This document shows positions 1 to 8,878 of a DNA stretch of 64,000 nucleotides, piece after piece. A model generated the notes under the pieces. That model did not search any database. It saw only the letters and a program-made list of their open reading frames with translations, and was not told where the DNA came from. Positions within the stretch are counted from its first letter, which is position 1. Each line of letters begins with the position of its first letter. The stretch comes from Flavobacterium sp. UGB4466 (GTDB lineage Bacteria; Bacteroidota; Bacteroidia; Flavobacteriales; Flavobacteriaceae): positions 20,878 to 84,877 of the forward strand of contig NZ_CAGKLC010000010.1 of assembly GCF_903469665.1 (NCBI RefSeq), in the 5' to 3' direction. The translations under genes and the position numbers were made by a program.

Positions 1-2831
1 ATCGGATTTCTTTGTGGATTTCCTAAATGGTTGTTCGAAACCGTACTTTCATAAATACCTGTAGTATGTCCGAAACGCTGGTCTAATGAATAAACGTCTC
101 CTCCCTTTTTCACATCAATCAAAAAGTTCAATGAGAAATTTTTATAGGTAATTACGTTGTTCAAACCACCAATCCAATCCGGGTTTATATCTCCAATTGT
201 TGCTCCGGCCGTTTGTAAATATCTTCCGTTTGAACGAATTACTTTTTCTCCGTTTAAATAAGTAAATCCGGAACCGATCAACTGTCCAATTGGTTTTCCA
301 ACCTCAGCAACATATCCTACTCCCTGGAAAGATCCTAACGAAATTCTGTCAGCTCCTCCTAATGAAATTACTTCATTTTTATTGGTAGACCAGTTTACTT
401 TTGCTTCCCAGCTAAAATTGGCTGTTTTTACCGGAATTACAGACAAGGTCACCTCATATCCTTTATTTTGAACATCACCTCCGTTTATCCAGGCTCTGGT
501 GTATCCGGTTTGTGTAGGTGTTTCCACTGAAAGAATCTGATTGGTTGTATTGCTTTTGTAGTAAGAGAAATCAAGACCTACACGATTATTGAACAATTTA
601 AGTTCTATACCGGCTTCAAGACCTCTTGTCAGCTCACTTTTTAAATTAGAGTTACTTTTATTGTTTTCTGTAGAGAAACGAATTCCGTCAGGTCCAAAAT
701 TATCACCTTTTGGATAAGTTGCTGCAATCACAGCAAACGGAGCATCATTACCTGTTTCTGCATAATTCAAACGAAGTTTTCCAAAAGACAACCAATTTGT
801 TTTAATGTGGTTACTAAAGATATAAGTTCCTGTAATCGAAGGGTACGTATAAGTACTATTACTTGATGGTAACGTTGAAGATTTATCTACACGATAACTT
901 CCCTCTAAGAAATAAGTTTCCATAAAATTGAAACTCGCATTAGCATAAACACTGTTGGTACCGATGGCTACTTCTGACTCACCAGGGCTGTTGATTTTAT
1001 CAATAGAATTACTCAAAGCATAAATTCCAGGCACTACCAGTCCGCCATTTGTCGCTGTAAAAATGGACTTACTCACTGAACGTCTTGAATTAGCTCCAAG
1101 CATTCCGTTGAACTTAATTCCGTCTGTAATATTAGTTTTAAAATTCATGATCAAATCGAAGTTGATCTCTCTGAACGTTTTATCAAATCTGGTATATTGT
1201 CCAAGTGCATTTGGTGTTCTTTTTGATCCCACAGCAATGCGCTCTTCCTGTAACTGATTATAGGTATCTACAGCACCTTTACCTGTAATCTCAAACCAAT
1301 CGGTGATTTGTGTATTCAAAGCAAAGTTTCCGAAAAAACGATCACGATTTAAAGTATTGTAGTTGTTGTATCTTTGAAAATAAGGATTGTCATGAAACTG
1401 CAATGTTAAATCATTTGGTCCTCCAACACTCCAGGTTGTATTTTTTCCTGTAAGATCATAAGCATCTTTTAAATCCTGAAAATCTACACTTGTAGAATAC
1501 CATTGTCTGATACTGCTCAGATAGTTGTTTCCACCATCACCGTAACCGGTTTCATTCATTCCTTTCGCATCTGCTTTTAAATAATTAGCCGATGCCGAAA
1601 TTTTAGTTTTAGGCAGAATGTTATAGCTTCCGGAGAAGTTAAAATTGTCTTTACGATTGTTACTGTTTGGCAAAATCCCCTGATTCATGTTATAGTTCGT
1701 ATAACCAAATCTGAAATCTCCTTTTTCACCTGATCCGGTAAAAGCAATATTATTAATGAACGTCAAGCTCTTTTGGTAAAAATCATTTGGATTTTTCTTT
1801 ACTGCTGTCCAAGGAGTAGCTTTTCCGTAACCCGGTAATTCAGGGTAGAAAGAACTCCAGTTGTACACTAACAAATTAGGATCAAATTTAGGTCCCCATG
1901 AGGCATCATCGGTTGCAGCATATGGATGTACCCCACTTCCTAAATCAACTGTTCCGTAGAAGTCACCATATCCTCCACCGTATTGATTTTGATACTCTGG
2001 TAAGGTTTTTTTATCGACTACACCAACAGTAACTCCGGAGCTAAAACTTACGCCTAAACCTCCTTTAGATTTACTTCCTTTTTTTAGCGTTACAAGGATC
2101 ACCCCGTTTGAAGCTCTTGAACCATACAAAGCAGAAGCTGCAGCTCCTTTCAGTACGTTCATCGTTTCGATATCGTCAGGATTGATATCCGAAGCGGCAT
2201 TTCCGTAATCGTATCCTCCTGTGTTACCTCCGCTTTTCTGATCGGCACTATTGGTATTGTCATTATTCAACGGAATACCGTCTACAATCCATAACGCCTG
2301 ATTGTTTCCGGTTAAGGAAGTAGTACCACGAATCACCACATTCGTTGAACCTCCAATATTATTGTTACGTCTGATTTGCACACCGGCAATTTTACCTGAA
2401 ATTGCATTGGCTACGTTACCATTGTTTACTTTGGTCAGGTCTTCTCCTTTAATTTCCTGAGTGGCATAACCTAAAGATTTCTTTTCTCTTTTAAGCCCCA
2501 ACGCCGTAACAACAACCTCCCCAAGCTGCTCTGAAGCAGGAGATAAAGAAACATTGGCAGTGTTCCCCGTAACGGTTACCTCTACAGCCTTCATCCCAAT
2601 ATAATTAAAGATTAAAACAGCGTTTTGACTTGTCTTTATAGAATATTTACCGTCAAAATCAGTTTGAGCTCCTGTTTTTGTTCCTTTGATCAATACACTC
2701 GCACCCGGTAAAGGTAAGCCTGCATTATCTGAAACAATTCCCGATACAACCCGCTCCTGTGCGAGCGCAAATTGTGCTAGCAGTACAAAAAAAAGTACTA
2801 CCGTTTTTCTTTGAAAAAACTTGAATTTCAT
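1..2831 (-). CDS. SusC/RagA-family TonB-dependent outer-membrane receptor (3' end outside window)
   Basis: The frame is open from the ATG at 2831 to the window edge, giving about 943 residues without the C-terminal strands. It starts with a signal peptide ending FALAQ, then a carboxypeptidase-regulatory-like domain (about residues 27-105, with GASVLIKGT and FDGKYSI), then the SusC-type segment GEVVVTALG and a plug domain containing RGTTSLTGNNQALWIVDGIP. The rest reads as beta-barrel. This family imports oligosaccharides or peptides with a SusD lipoprotein, energised by TonB. The SusD gene would lie beyond position 1. The substrate cannot be read from the sequence. The receptor follows the proline-peptide/hydroxyproline cluster on the same strand but is separated from it by a strong terminator, so peptide uptake is only an inference from position. 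Confidence 0.93.
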   Translation of the reverse strand, partial: MKFKFFQRKTVVLFFVLLAQFALAQERVVSGIVSDNAGLPLPGASVLIKGTKTGAQTDFDGKYSIKTSQNAVLIFNYIGMKAVEVTVTGNTANVSLSPASEQLGEVVVTALGLKREKKSLGYATQEIKGEDLTKVNNGNVANAISGKIAGVQIRRNNNIGGSTNVVIRGTTSLTGNNQALWIVDGIPLNNDNTNSADQKSGGNTGGYDYGNAASDINPDDIETMNVLKGAAASALYGSRASNGVILVTLKKGSKSKGGLGVSFSSGVTVGVVDKKTLPEYQNQYGGGYGDFYGTVDLGSGVHPYAATDDASWGPKFDPNLLVYNWSSFYPELPGYGKATPWTAVKKNPNDFYQKSLTFINNIAFTGSGEKGDFRFGYTNYNMNQGILPNSNNRKDNFNFSGSYNILPKTKISASANYLKADAKGMNETGYGDGGNNYLSSIRQWYSTSVDFQDLKDAYDLTGKNTTWSVGGPNDLTLQFHDNPYFQRYNNYNTLNRDRFFGNFALNTQITDWFEITGKGAVDTYNQLQEERIAVGSKRTPNALGQYTRFDKTFREINFDLIMNFKTNITDGIKFNGMLGANSRRSVSKSIFTATNGGLVVPGIYALSNSIDKINSPGESEVAIGTNSVYANASFNFMETYFLEGSYRVDKSSTLPSSNSTYTYPSITGTYIFSNHIKTNWLSFGKLRLNYAETGNDAPFAVIAATYPKGDNFGPDGIRFSTENNKSNSNLKSELTRGLEAGIELKLFNNRVGLDFSYYKSNTTNQILSVETPTQTGYTRAWINGGDVQNKGYEVTLSVIPVKTANFSWEAKVNWSTNKNEVISLGGADRISLGSFQGVGYVAEVGKPIGQLIGSGFTYLNGEKVIRSNGRYLQTAGATIGDINPDWIGGLNNVITYKNFSLNFLIDVKKGGDVYSLDQRFGHTTGIYESTVSNNHLGNPQRNP

Positions 2832-3033
2832 AAAATGGTTTTATAATTAGTATTGGCAAATGTTTTGCTTTTTTGATAATTTTTATGATAATATATTATC
2901 GCAAAAACCTATTATATTACCCTTTTATTACATATTTAATATTTTACATGTATTATCTTACCCTTTCAAATTCGAACAACATACGTGCTTATTTTCTTAC
3001 TTTTTGTCTTTTTTTACTTGATTTTAGACCACC

Positions 3034-3077
3034 AAAAAAAGGGAGAAATCCTTTTTACAGAAATTCTCCCTTTTTTT
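3034..3077. terminator. Bidirectional terminator between DPP4-type gene and SusC-like gene
   Basis: GGGAGAA (3041-3047) pairs with TTCTCCC (3064-3070). The stem is flanked by seven A on the left and seven T on the right, so it reads as a factor-independent terminator in both directions. It closes the minus-strand peptidase operon 17 bp after its stop codon. Confidence 0.85.
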
Positions 3078-3094
3078 ATGCTTTTAAAATGATT

Positions 3095-5257
3095 TTATTT
3101 CGCTCCCGGAGGACACTTTTCTTCTATAAATTTTATAAAAGTATCGACTAAATGTTTTCGGGTTCCTTCGCCTTCATGAATGCTGTGCGTACGATTTGGG
3201 TAGATCATTAAATTAAAAACTTTGTCGTATTTGATCAGTTCATCAATCAAAACTTCTGCATTTTTATAGTGCACATTATCATCGCCGGTTCCGTGAATGT
3301 AAAGCAAATTTCCTTTTAAGTTCTTTGCGTGTGTTACGGGTGAAGCCTGAATATAGGCAGCTTCATTCTCGTCCGGCAATCCCATATAACGTTCGGTGTA
3401 AATATTATCGTAAAAATGCTGATCGGTAACTGCTGCGATGGCTACGCCGGTTTTATAGATCTCAGGATACTGAAACATTAGATTCAAAGTTACGGCTCCA
3501 CCTCCGCTCCATCCGTGTATGGCCACTCTGTTCGCATCAATAAAGTTCCATTTCAGTACTTCTTTGGCCGCCATAGCCTGATCACGGGTGTTGATGATTC
3601 CAATATTTTTGTAAATTGATTTTCTCCATTTTCTTCCTTTCAAAACCGGAGTTCCTCTATTGTCCATTGCAATTCCAATGTAGCCTTTAGGAATTAAAAA
3701 GTCAATAAATCCATTAAAATAAGGCATGTCATTCGCTACCGAAGCCATTGGCTCTCCGTAAACGTAAAAGAACACCGGGTATTTTTTTGTCGGATCAAAA
3801 TCAAGAGGTTTTGCCATGATTCCATCGATTTCAACTCCGTCGACAGTGCTTACTTTGAATTTCTCTAATGAAAAGTCACGTGTTGGTTTTACCAAAACAT
3901 CAGCCTCTTTTGGCAGTATTTTTTTATGATCGGAAAGTGAAACTAAGCGTACATTAAAATCGCGATTGATATTAGAATTGGTGTGTTTGGCATACGATCC
4001 GTCTGTCGAAAACTCATATTCATTAGTTCCTTCAAATACTTCCGGAGTTATTCTTTTGGTTTTAAGCGAATTAATATTCGTCTCATACAGATAACGCTGC
4101 GTAGCATCTTTTGGACTTGCGATATAATAAATTGATTTTGTCTTGTCATTATAAGCTTTAAAATAAGCATCGAAATTTCCGGTTGTGATCAGTTCTTTCT
4201 TTTTTCCGTCACGGCTTATTTTGTACACATGCATCCAGCCATCGGCATCTGAACTCCATAAAAAAGATTTACCGTTGTCTACAAACTGACAAGGGAAACC
4301 ATCGTACACGCCAGAGGAAATATCAAAAACATCAATCCATTCTGCTGATTTTTCCTGATACACTAAAGTTGCTTTCCCAGACTGCGTATTGCAATTGTAA
4401 ATCGAAGCCTGATTTTGATTTCGATTCAATTGTATAGCCATTACCTCATCTTTTGCCACCCATTCCATACGAACCAAATAATTATTATCCGGTTCACCCG
4501 GAATATCAAGCCAGTTGGTTTTTAAAGAAGCGATATCAATAACTCCAATTTTTACAGCAGAAGGTTTTTCTCCAGCTTTTGGATATTCTACCGGAATTAC
4601 AAATGGGTATAAAGCGTCTGTATTGTTAATCATTAAGTGAAACTTTGTCTCCGAAGCATCTACACGCCAAAAAGCTATACTTTTACCATCAGGACTCCAG
4701 CGAAATCCGTCACGTGCGGCCAGTTCTTCTTCGTAAACCCAGTCAAAAGTTCCATTGATTACCTTATCAGTTCCATCTGTCGTTAAAGCGGTAATCTTTC
4801 CTGACGCCAGATTTTCAAGGTAAATATTGTGTTTTGAAACGTAAGCTACATTTTCGTTATCCGCAGAAAATTTGGCAAACATTAAAGAAGATTCTTCTAA
4901 GCCGGCTCCCAATTTTCTTCCTTTTCCGGTCGTCAAGTCAAAAAACCAATAGTCACCTCTGGTATTGGCTCTCCACACTTTTTTTGAATTGGTATAAACG
5001 AGAACTTTGGTTTTATTCTGGTTCCAGACTAATTCTTCTACTTCTCCGTTAAAACCTGCATTTGTTAATTGCTGTCTGGTTAAAACAGTGGTATTCTGAT
5101 TGAGTTTATCCACATCATATACCAAAATATCCTTTCCGGAATTTACCCAAAACGAATGTGAATTGGGCAGCCACTTTAATTCGTTAATATCAATATCCTT
5201 TTGAGCCCAAATGCCCGAGCAGACCAAAAGAAGCAGTAAGAAGTGTTTTTTAATCAT
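3095..5257 (-). CDS. Dipeptidyl peptidase IV-type secreted serine peptidase (family S9)
   Basis: The 720-residue protein has a signal peptide (MIKKHFLLLLLV...GIWAQ), an N-terminal beta-propeller and a C-terminal alpha/beta-hydrolase domain. The DPP4 hallmark DWVYEEE lies at residues 172-178; in characterised DPP4 enzymes this glutamate motif grips the substrate amino terminus. The catalytic triad is visible: Ser584 in GWSGGG, Asp659/660 in GTGDDNVH and His691 in RTHSIHEG. The enzyme should release Xaa-Pro dipeptides from peptides in the periplasm or at the surface. It starts only 3 bp after the Xaa-Pro aminopeptidase stop codon, so it is the last gene of the hydroxyproline operon. Length and motifs are normal for Bacteroidota DPP4. 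Activity on Xaa-Hyp is inferred from its neighbours only. Confidence 0.93.
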   Translation of the reverse strand: MIKKHFLLLLLVCSGIWAQKDIDINELKWLPNSHSFWVNSGKDILVYDVDKLNQNTTVLTRQQLTNAGFNGEVEELVWNQNKTKVLVYTNSKKVWRANTRGDYWFFDLTTGKGRKLGAGLEESSLMFAKFSADNENVAYVSKHNIYLENLASGKITALTTDGTDKVINGTFDWVYEEELAARDGFRWSPDGKSIAFWRVDASETKFHLMINNTDALYPFVIPVEYPKAGEKPSAVKIGVIDIASLKTNWLDIPGEPDNNYLVRMEWVAKDEVMAIQLNRNQNQASIYNCNTQSGKATLVYQEKSAEWIDVFDISSGVYDGFPCQFVDNGKSFLWSSDADGWMHVYKISRDGKKKELITTGNFDAYFKAYNDKTKSIYYIASPKDATQRYLYETNINSLKTKRITPEVFEGTNEYEFSTDGSYAKHTNSNINRDFNVRLVSLSDHKKILPKEADVLVKPTRDFSLEKFKVSTVDGVEIDGIMAKPLDFDPTKKYPVFFYVYGEPMASVANDMPYFNGFIDFLIPKGYIGIAMDNRGTPVLKGRKWRKSIYKNIGIINTRDQAMAAKEVLKWNFIDANRVAIHGWSGGGAVTLNLMFQYPEIYKTGVAIAAVTDQHFYDNIYTERYMGLPDENEAAYIQASPVTHAKNLKGNLLYIHGTGDDNVHYKNAEVLIDELIKYDKVFNLMIYPNRTHSIHEGEGTRKHLVDTFIKFIEEKCPPGAK

Positions 5258-5260
5258 GGT

Positions 5261-6556
5261 TTATTTCGTATTTAATAGCTGTTCTATTTCTTCAATTTCA
5301 ATAGGCATATCTTCGGATAAATTAATGTTTCCGTCTTCGGTTAACAAATAATCATTTTCCAGTCGGCAGCCGATTCCCTCTTCCCGAATATAAATTCCAG
5401 GCTCGCAGGTAAGCACCATTCCTTTTTCAAAAGGTTTGGAATACAACCCCACATCATGAACATCCAGTCCTAAAAAGTGAGCCGTTCCGTGCATGAAGTA
5501 TTTTTTGTATACAGGATTTTCGGGGTCTTGCACTGCAATGTCTTCCAAAGTAATCAAACCTAATTTTACCAGTTCGGCTTCCACCAGACCTGCCATCTGT
5601 GCTTCGTACTCTTTCGATAAAACACCCGGTTTTAAAAATTTTGATCCTTCTTTCAGACAATGCAAAACCGATTGGTAAACTTCTTTCTGACGGGCTGAAA
5701 ATTTTCCGTTTACCGGAAGACAGCGCGTAGTATCGGAATTGTAATTGCCATAACAAACCCCAAAATCGACCAAAAGCATATCGCCGTCCTGACAAACCGA
5801 ATCATTGGTATTGTAATGTAAGACACAGGCATTCTTGCCCGAAGCGATAATAGGTTTGAAGGCATGACGATTTCCTCCGTTTTTAATATAATGGTACGCA
5901 AGTTCAGCCTCCAGTTCGTATTCTTTTACATTCGGCTGTACCGCTTTTAACAATGCTTTGAATCCTTCGATACTTATAGCCACGGCTTTTCGGATTAAAG
6001 CGATCTCTTCATCTGATTTTACAGGACGCAACTCTCTCGTTATTTTGGCCACACGCTCGTAGTGATGTAGCGGATATTTTTGCTTGCACCACTGAATCAT
6101 TCGATCCTGGCGGGTATTCATTTCCGAAGTTATTCTTTTAATGTGCTCGTTATGTCCCAGATAAATGGCATCGGCCTCAAAGGCAAACAGCTGCAGGACT
6201 TTTTCAAATTCATGTATCCATTTTACATTTTTAATTCCGGAAAGAGCTGTAACTTTTTCTTTGGTCAAGAAATCTCCATCCCAGATTAACGTATGTTCAC
6301 TGACTTCTTTTACAAATAAAATAGCTCTGTTTTCATCTTTAAAAGCATCGGGATAGAGCACCAGAATAGTTTCGTCCTGCTCAATTCCGGACAGATAAAA
6401 CAAATCATTATTTTGTGCAAACCCCATGACATCATCTGCATTATTGGGCATCACATCGTTTGAAGTAAGAATAGCCAAACTGTTAATCTGCATTTTTTCG
6501 ACAAACCTCTTACGGTTATTTTCGAATAAAGAAGCCGGAATTGAATCGTATCTCAT
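5261..6556 (-). CDS. Xaa-Pro aminopeptidase / aminopeptidase P (M24B)
   Basis: The 431-residue protein has an N-terminal AMP_N-type domain (about 1-140) and a C-terminal pita-bread metallopeptidase domain. All five metal ligands of the family are visible: Asp264 (LLVDFG), Asp275 (NSDTTR), His360 (HGTAHFLGLDVHD), Glu385 (CEPGIY) and Glu400 (CRLEND), with the accessory His367. There is no signal peptide, so it is cytoplasmic. The enzyme removes the residue before proline; in this operon it would act on imported Xaa-Pro or Xaa-Hyp peptides and release the imino acid for the catabolic genes upstream. Spacing is 3 bp to each neighbour. A prolidase-like preference for dipeptides cannot be excluded from sequence. 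Confidence 0.93.
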   Translation of the reverse strand: MRYDSIPASLFENNRKRFVEKMQINSLAILTSNDVMPNNADDVMGFAQNNDLFYLSGIEQDETILVLYPDAFKDENRAILFVKEVSEHTLIWDGDFLTKEKVTALSGIKNVKWIHEFEKVLQLFAFEADAIYLGHNEHIKRITSEMNTRQDRMIQWCKQKYPLHHYERVAKITRELRPVKSDEEIALIRKAVAISIEGFKALLKAVQPNVKEYELEAELAYHYIKNGGNRHAFKPIIASGKNACVLHYNTNDSVCQDGDMLLVDFGVCYGNYNSDTTRCLPVNGKFSARQKEVYQSVLHCLKEGSKFLKPGVLSKEYEAQMAGLVEAELVKLGLITLEDIAVQDPENPVYKKYFMHGTAHFLGLDVHDVGLYSKPFEKGMVLTCEPGIYIREEGIGCRLENDYLLTEDGNINLSEDMPIEIEEIEQLLNTK

Positions 6557-6559
6557 AAT

Positions 6560-7795
6560 TTATAATTGAAACATTTTAGTATCAACCGAAGTTGTTTTGC
6601 CTGAAATAATCTCGGTAATTATTTTTCCGGTTGCCGGTGCAAGGCTTAAACCCATCATCGCATGTCCGGTGGCGAAAGTCAAATTTACAACTTTTTTGGC
6701 ACGCGTAATGATTGGCATTCCCGAAGGTGTACAAGGTCTGAAACCAAACCAGGTATCCTTATTTTCAGGCATTCCCACCTGCATATCGGGATAAAACTCG
6801 TTGATACTGTTTATGATTCCCTGTAATCTGTTTTTATTGATTTTGGTATCTCCGGTATGGGTAATCTCCATAGTTCCCCCAAAACGAATATCATTGTTCA
6901 TAGGGGTTACGGCTACCTTTCCTTCGCATAGAATCGAAGGAATCGAAGGTTTGTGATCTTGGTCCTTCAGTGTAAAACTGTATCCTTTTCCCGGTAAAAT
7001 AGAAACTGAAATCCCGAGTTTTTTAGCCAGTGAAGGACTCCAGGAACCTGCCGCCAGCACAACTTCATCTGTGGCAAATATACCTTTGTCTGTTACGATC
7101 TTCGTAATTTTATGATGATCGAAAGTAAAATCCTGTACTGTGGTACCGGAGTGAATTTCTACTTTTAAGCGCTTTAATTCTTCTTTGATAAACTGCATGA
7201 ATTTTTGTGGATACAAATGCGCGTCGCCTTTATAGTGTATCCCTCCTAAAATATCGGTTTTAGTACCGTTCTCCAGTTTTGCAACTGCTGCTGCAGAAAG
7301 ATAGTCTACTTTTAAACCCAGCTTTTCGGCTTCTCGTCCTTCATGAAACATTTCATGTGCTGTTTTATCGGTTTTGTACAACATCAGAAGTCCTTTTTCT
7401 TCGTAGAAAAACGAATTATTTTCTCTGGCAAAATCCTGATACAATTCCTTACTCAACAATGACAAATCACGCAGTGCCGGCATTGCATTTGCGACGTGTT
7501 TCTCATTGGCATGTTTGTAAAACTGCAGTCCCCATTTCATCAAATTGGCATCTAATCTCGGTTTTACATAAAACGGACTCTGACTGTCGAACATCCATTT
7601 GATTCCCTGAGCAATCATACCGGGCTGTGCCAACGGAATAATATGCGAGGGAACGATCATTCCGGCATTTCCATAAGAACAACCATCATCCATAGGAGAC
7701 TGATCAAAAACAGTTACCTCAAATCCTTCTTTAGCCAGATAATAAGCGGTACACAAGCCTATTATACCTCCTCCAACTATACTTACTCTTTTCAT
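6560..7795 (-). CDS. FAD-dependent D-amino-acid oxidoreductase, probable cis-4-hydroxy-D-proline dehydrogenase
   Basis: The 411-residue DadA/DAO-fold protein begins with the dinucleotide-binding signature VSIVGGGIIGL (GxGxxG near residues 8-13) followed by the ribose-binding acidic position in VTVFDQ. The C-terminal FAD region contains WFGFRPCTPSGMPII and ATGHAMMGLSLAPATGK. In known hydroxyproline pathways an enzyme of this family (LhpB type, or HypABC-type complexes) oxidises cis-4-hydroxy-D-proline to pyrroline-4-hydroxy-2-carboxylate. Here the gene lies between the epimerase and the Xaa-Pro aminopeptidase, all minus strand, which supports that role over general D-alanine dehydrogenase. No small electron-transfer partner genes are seen, so it probably works as a single subunit. 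Confidence 0.82.
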   Translation of the reverse strand: MKRVSIVGGGIIGLCTAYYLAKEGFEVTVFDQSPMDDGCSYGNAGMIVPSHIIPLAQPGMIAQGIKWMFDSQSPFYVKPRLDANLMKWGLQFYKHANEKHVANAMPALRDLSLLSKELYQDFARENNSFFYEEKGLLMLYKTDKTAHEMFHEGREAEKLGLKVDYLSAAAVAKLENGTKTDILGGIHYKGDAHLYPQKFMQFIKEELKRLKVEIHSGTTVQDFTFDHHKITKIVTDKGIFATDEVVLAAGSWSPSLAKKLGISVSILPGKGYSFTLKDQDHKPSIPSILCEGKVAVTPMNNDIRFGGTMEITHTGDTKINKNRLQGIINSINEFYPDMQVGMPENKDTWFGFRPCTPSGMPIITRAKKVVNLTFATGHAMMGLSLAPATGKIITEIISGKTTSVDTKMFQL

Positions 7796-7867
7796 TTGTA
7801 CGAAATTAAAAAATTCATTGAAGAAGAATCTTATCCTCCTTCAATGAATCTAAATTTTTAATATTTT

Positions 7868-8878
7868 TTAAATTACCTGAAAACCATGAGCATACGGATC
7901 ATTTGCTTCATCGATGATGATGGTGTTGTAACCGTATACTTTTGCCCAGCCCTGAATGCTTGGTACAATCGCAGGAATGTCTCCAATTGAAGTTTCCTCC
8001 ACCACTTTTCCAATAAACTTACTGCCAATATAACTTTCGTGAATAAAATCTTCTCCTACTTTAAGTTTCCCTTTGGCATGCAGCTGTGCAATTCTCGCTG
8101 ATGTTCCGGTACCGCAAGGAGAACGATCGATGGCTTTGTCTCCGTAGAAAACAGCATTTCGACCTGACGATGTCGGATCTAAAGGCTCTCCCGTCCAAAG
8201 CATATGGCTGACATCACGAATGGTATCATTCTCCGGATGGATAAAATAGTCCGGATATTTGGCATTAATTCTCTTACGGACTTCCTGACTCAACTGGATA
8301 ATTTTACCGGCGGAGAAATTCTGAATTCCGGAGAAATTTTCTTGTGGATCCACAATCGCATAATAGTTTCCCCCGTATGCCACATCAAAAGTAATTTCGC
8401 CCAGTTCAGGACAATCAATAGTTAATCCTTCTGCTGCCAAATACGATTTTACATTAGTCAGACGTACCCAGTCGACTTTGTTTCCGGTTTGCTGGTACTC
8501 GATATTCACGAGGCCGGCAGGAGCTTCCATTCTTATTTTTCCCGGTACTTTTGGAGTAATCAAACCTTCTTCAATGGCAATGGTAATGGTACCAATGGTT
8601 CCGTGACCGCACATTGGCAGACAACCGGAAGTTTCGATAAATAAAATCCCAAAATCATTGGCAGGATCGCTTGGCGGATATAAAATACTTCCGCTCATCA
8701 TATCATGTCCGCGAGGTTCAAACATTAGTCCTTTTCGGATCCAGTCAAATTCTTTTAAAAAATGCTGGCGTTTTTCGCTCATGTTAGCGCCCGTCAAATT
8801 CGGCCCACCGCCTGCCACCACTCTTACAGGATTCCCGCAAGTGTGTGCATCTACACAAAAAAAAGTCTTCTTTACCAT
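7868..8878 (-). CDS. 4-hydroxyproline 2-epimerase (proline racemase superfamily)
   Basis: The 336-residue protein carries the family N-terminus CVDAHTCGNPVRVV and both catalytic cysteines, Cys90 in MCGHGTIG and Cys255 in DRSPCGTGTSAR. Two cysteines indicate an epimerase or racemase; the related trans-3-hydroxyproline dehydratases have threonine at the second site. The expected reaction converts trans-4-hydroxy-L-proline to cis-4-hydroxy-D-proline in the cytoplasm. The context settles hydroxyproline rather than proline as substrate: oxidoreductase, 2,5-dioxovalerate dehydrogenase and pyrroline deaminase genes surround it. Its ATG directly abuts the stop codon of the dehydrogenase gene, so translation is likely coupled. 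Confidence 0.9.
   Translation of the reverse strand: MVKKTFFCVDAHTCGNPVRVVAGGGPNLTGANMSEKRQHFLKEFDWIRKGLMFEPRGHDMMSGSILYPPSDPANDFGILFIETSGCLPMCGHGTIGTITIAIEEGLITPKVPGKIRMEAPAGLVNIEYQQTGNKVDWVRLTNVKSYLAAEGLTIDCPELGEITFDVAYGGNYYAIVDPQENFSGIQNFSAGKIIQLSQEVRKRINAKYPDYFIHPENDTIRDVSHMLWTGEPLDPTSSGRNAVFYGDKAIDRSPCGTGTSARIAQLHAKGKLKVGEDFIHESYIGSKFIGKVVEETSIGDIPAIVPSIQGWAKVYGYNTIIIDEANDPYAHGFQVI

Noticed and set aside
2873..3151. 92-codon plus-strand open frame upstream of the SusC-like gene
   Set aside because: It runs through the bidirectional terminator and into the antisense of the DPP4 gene; Phe/Tyr/Ile-rich low-complexity product.
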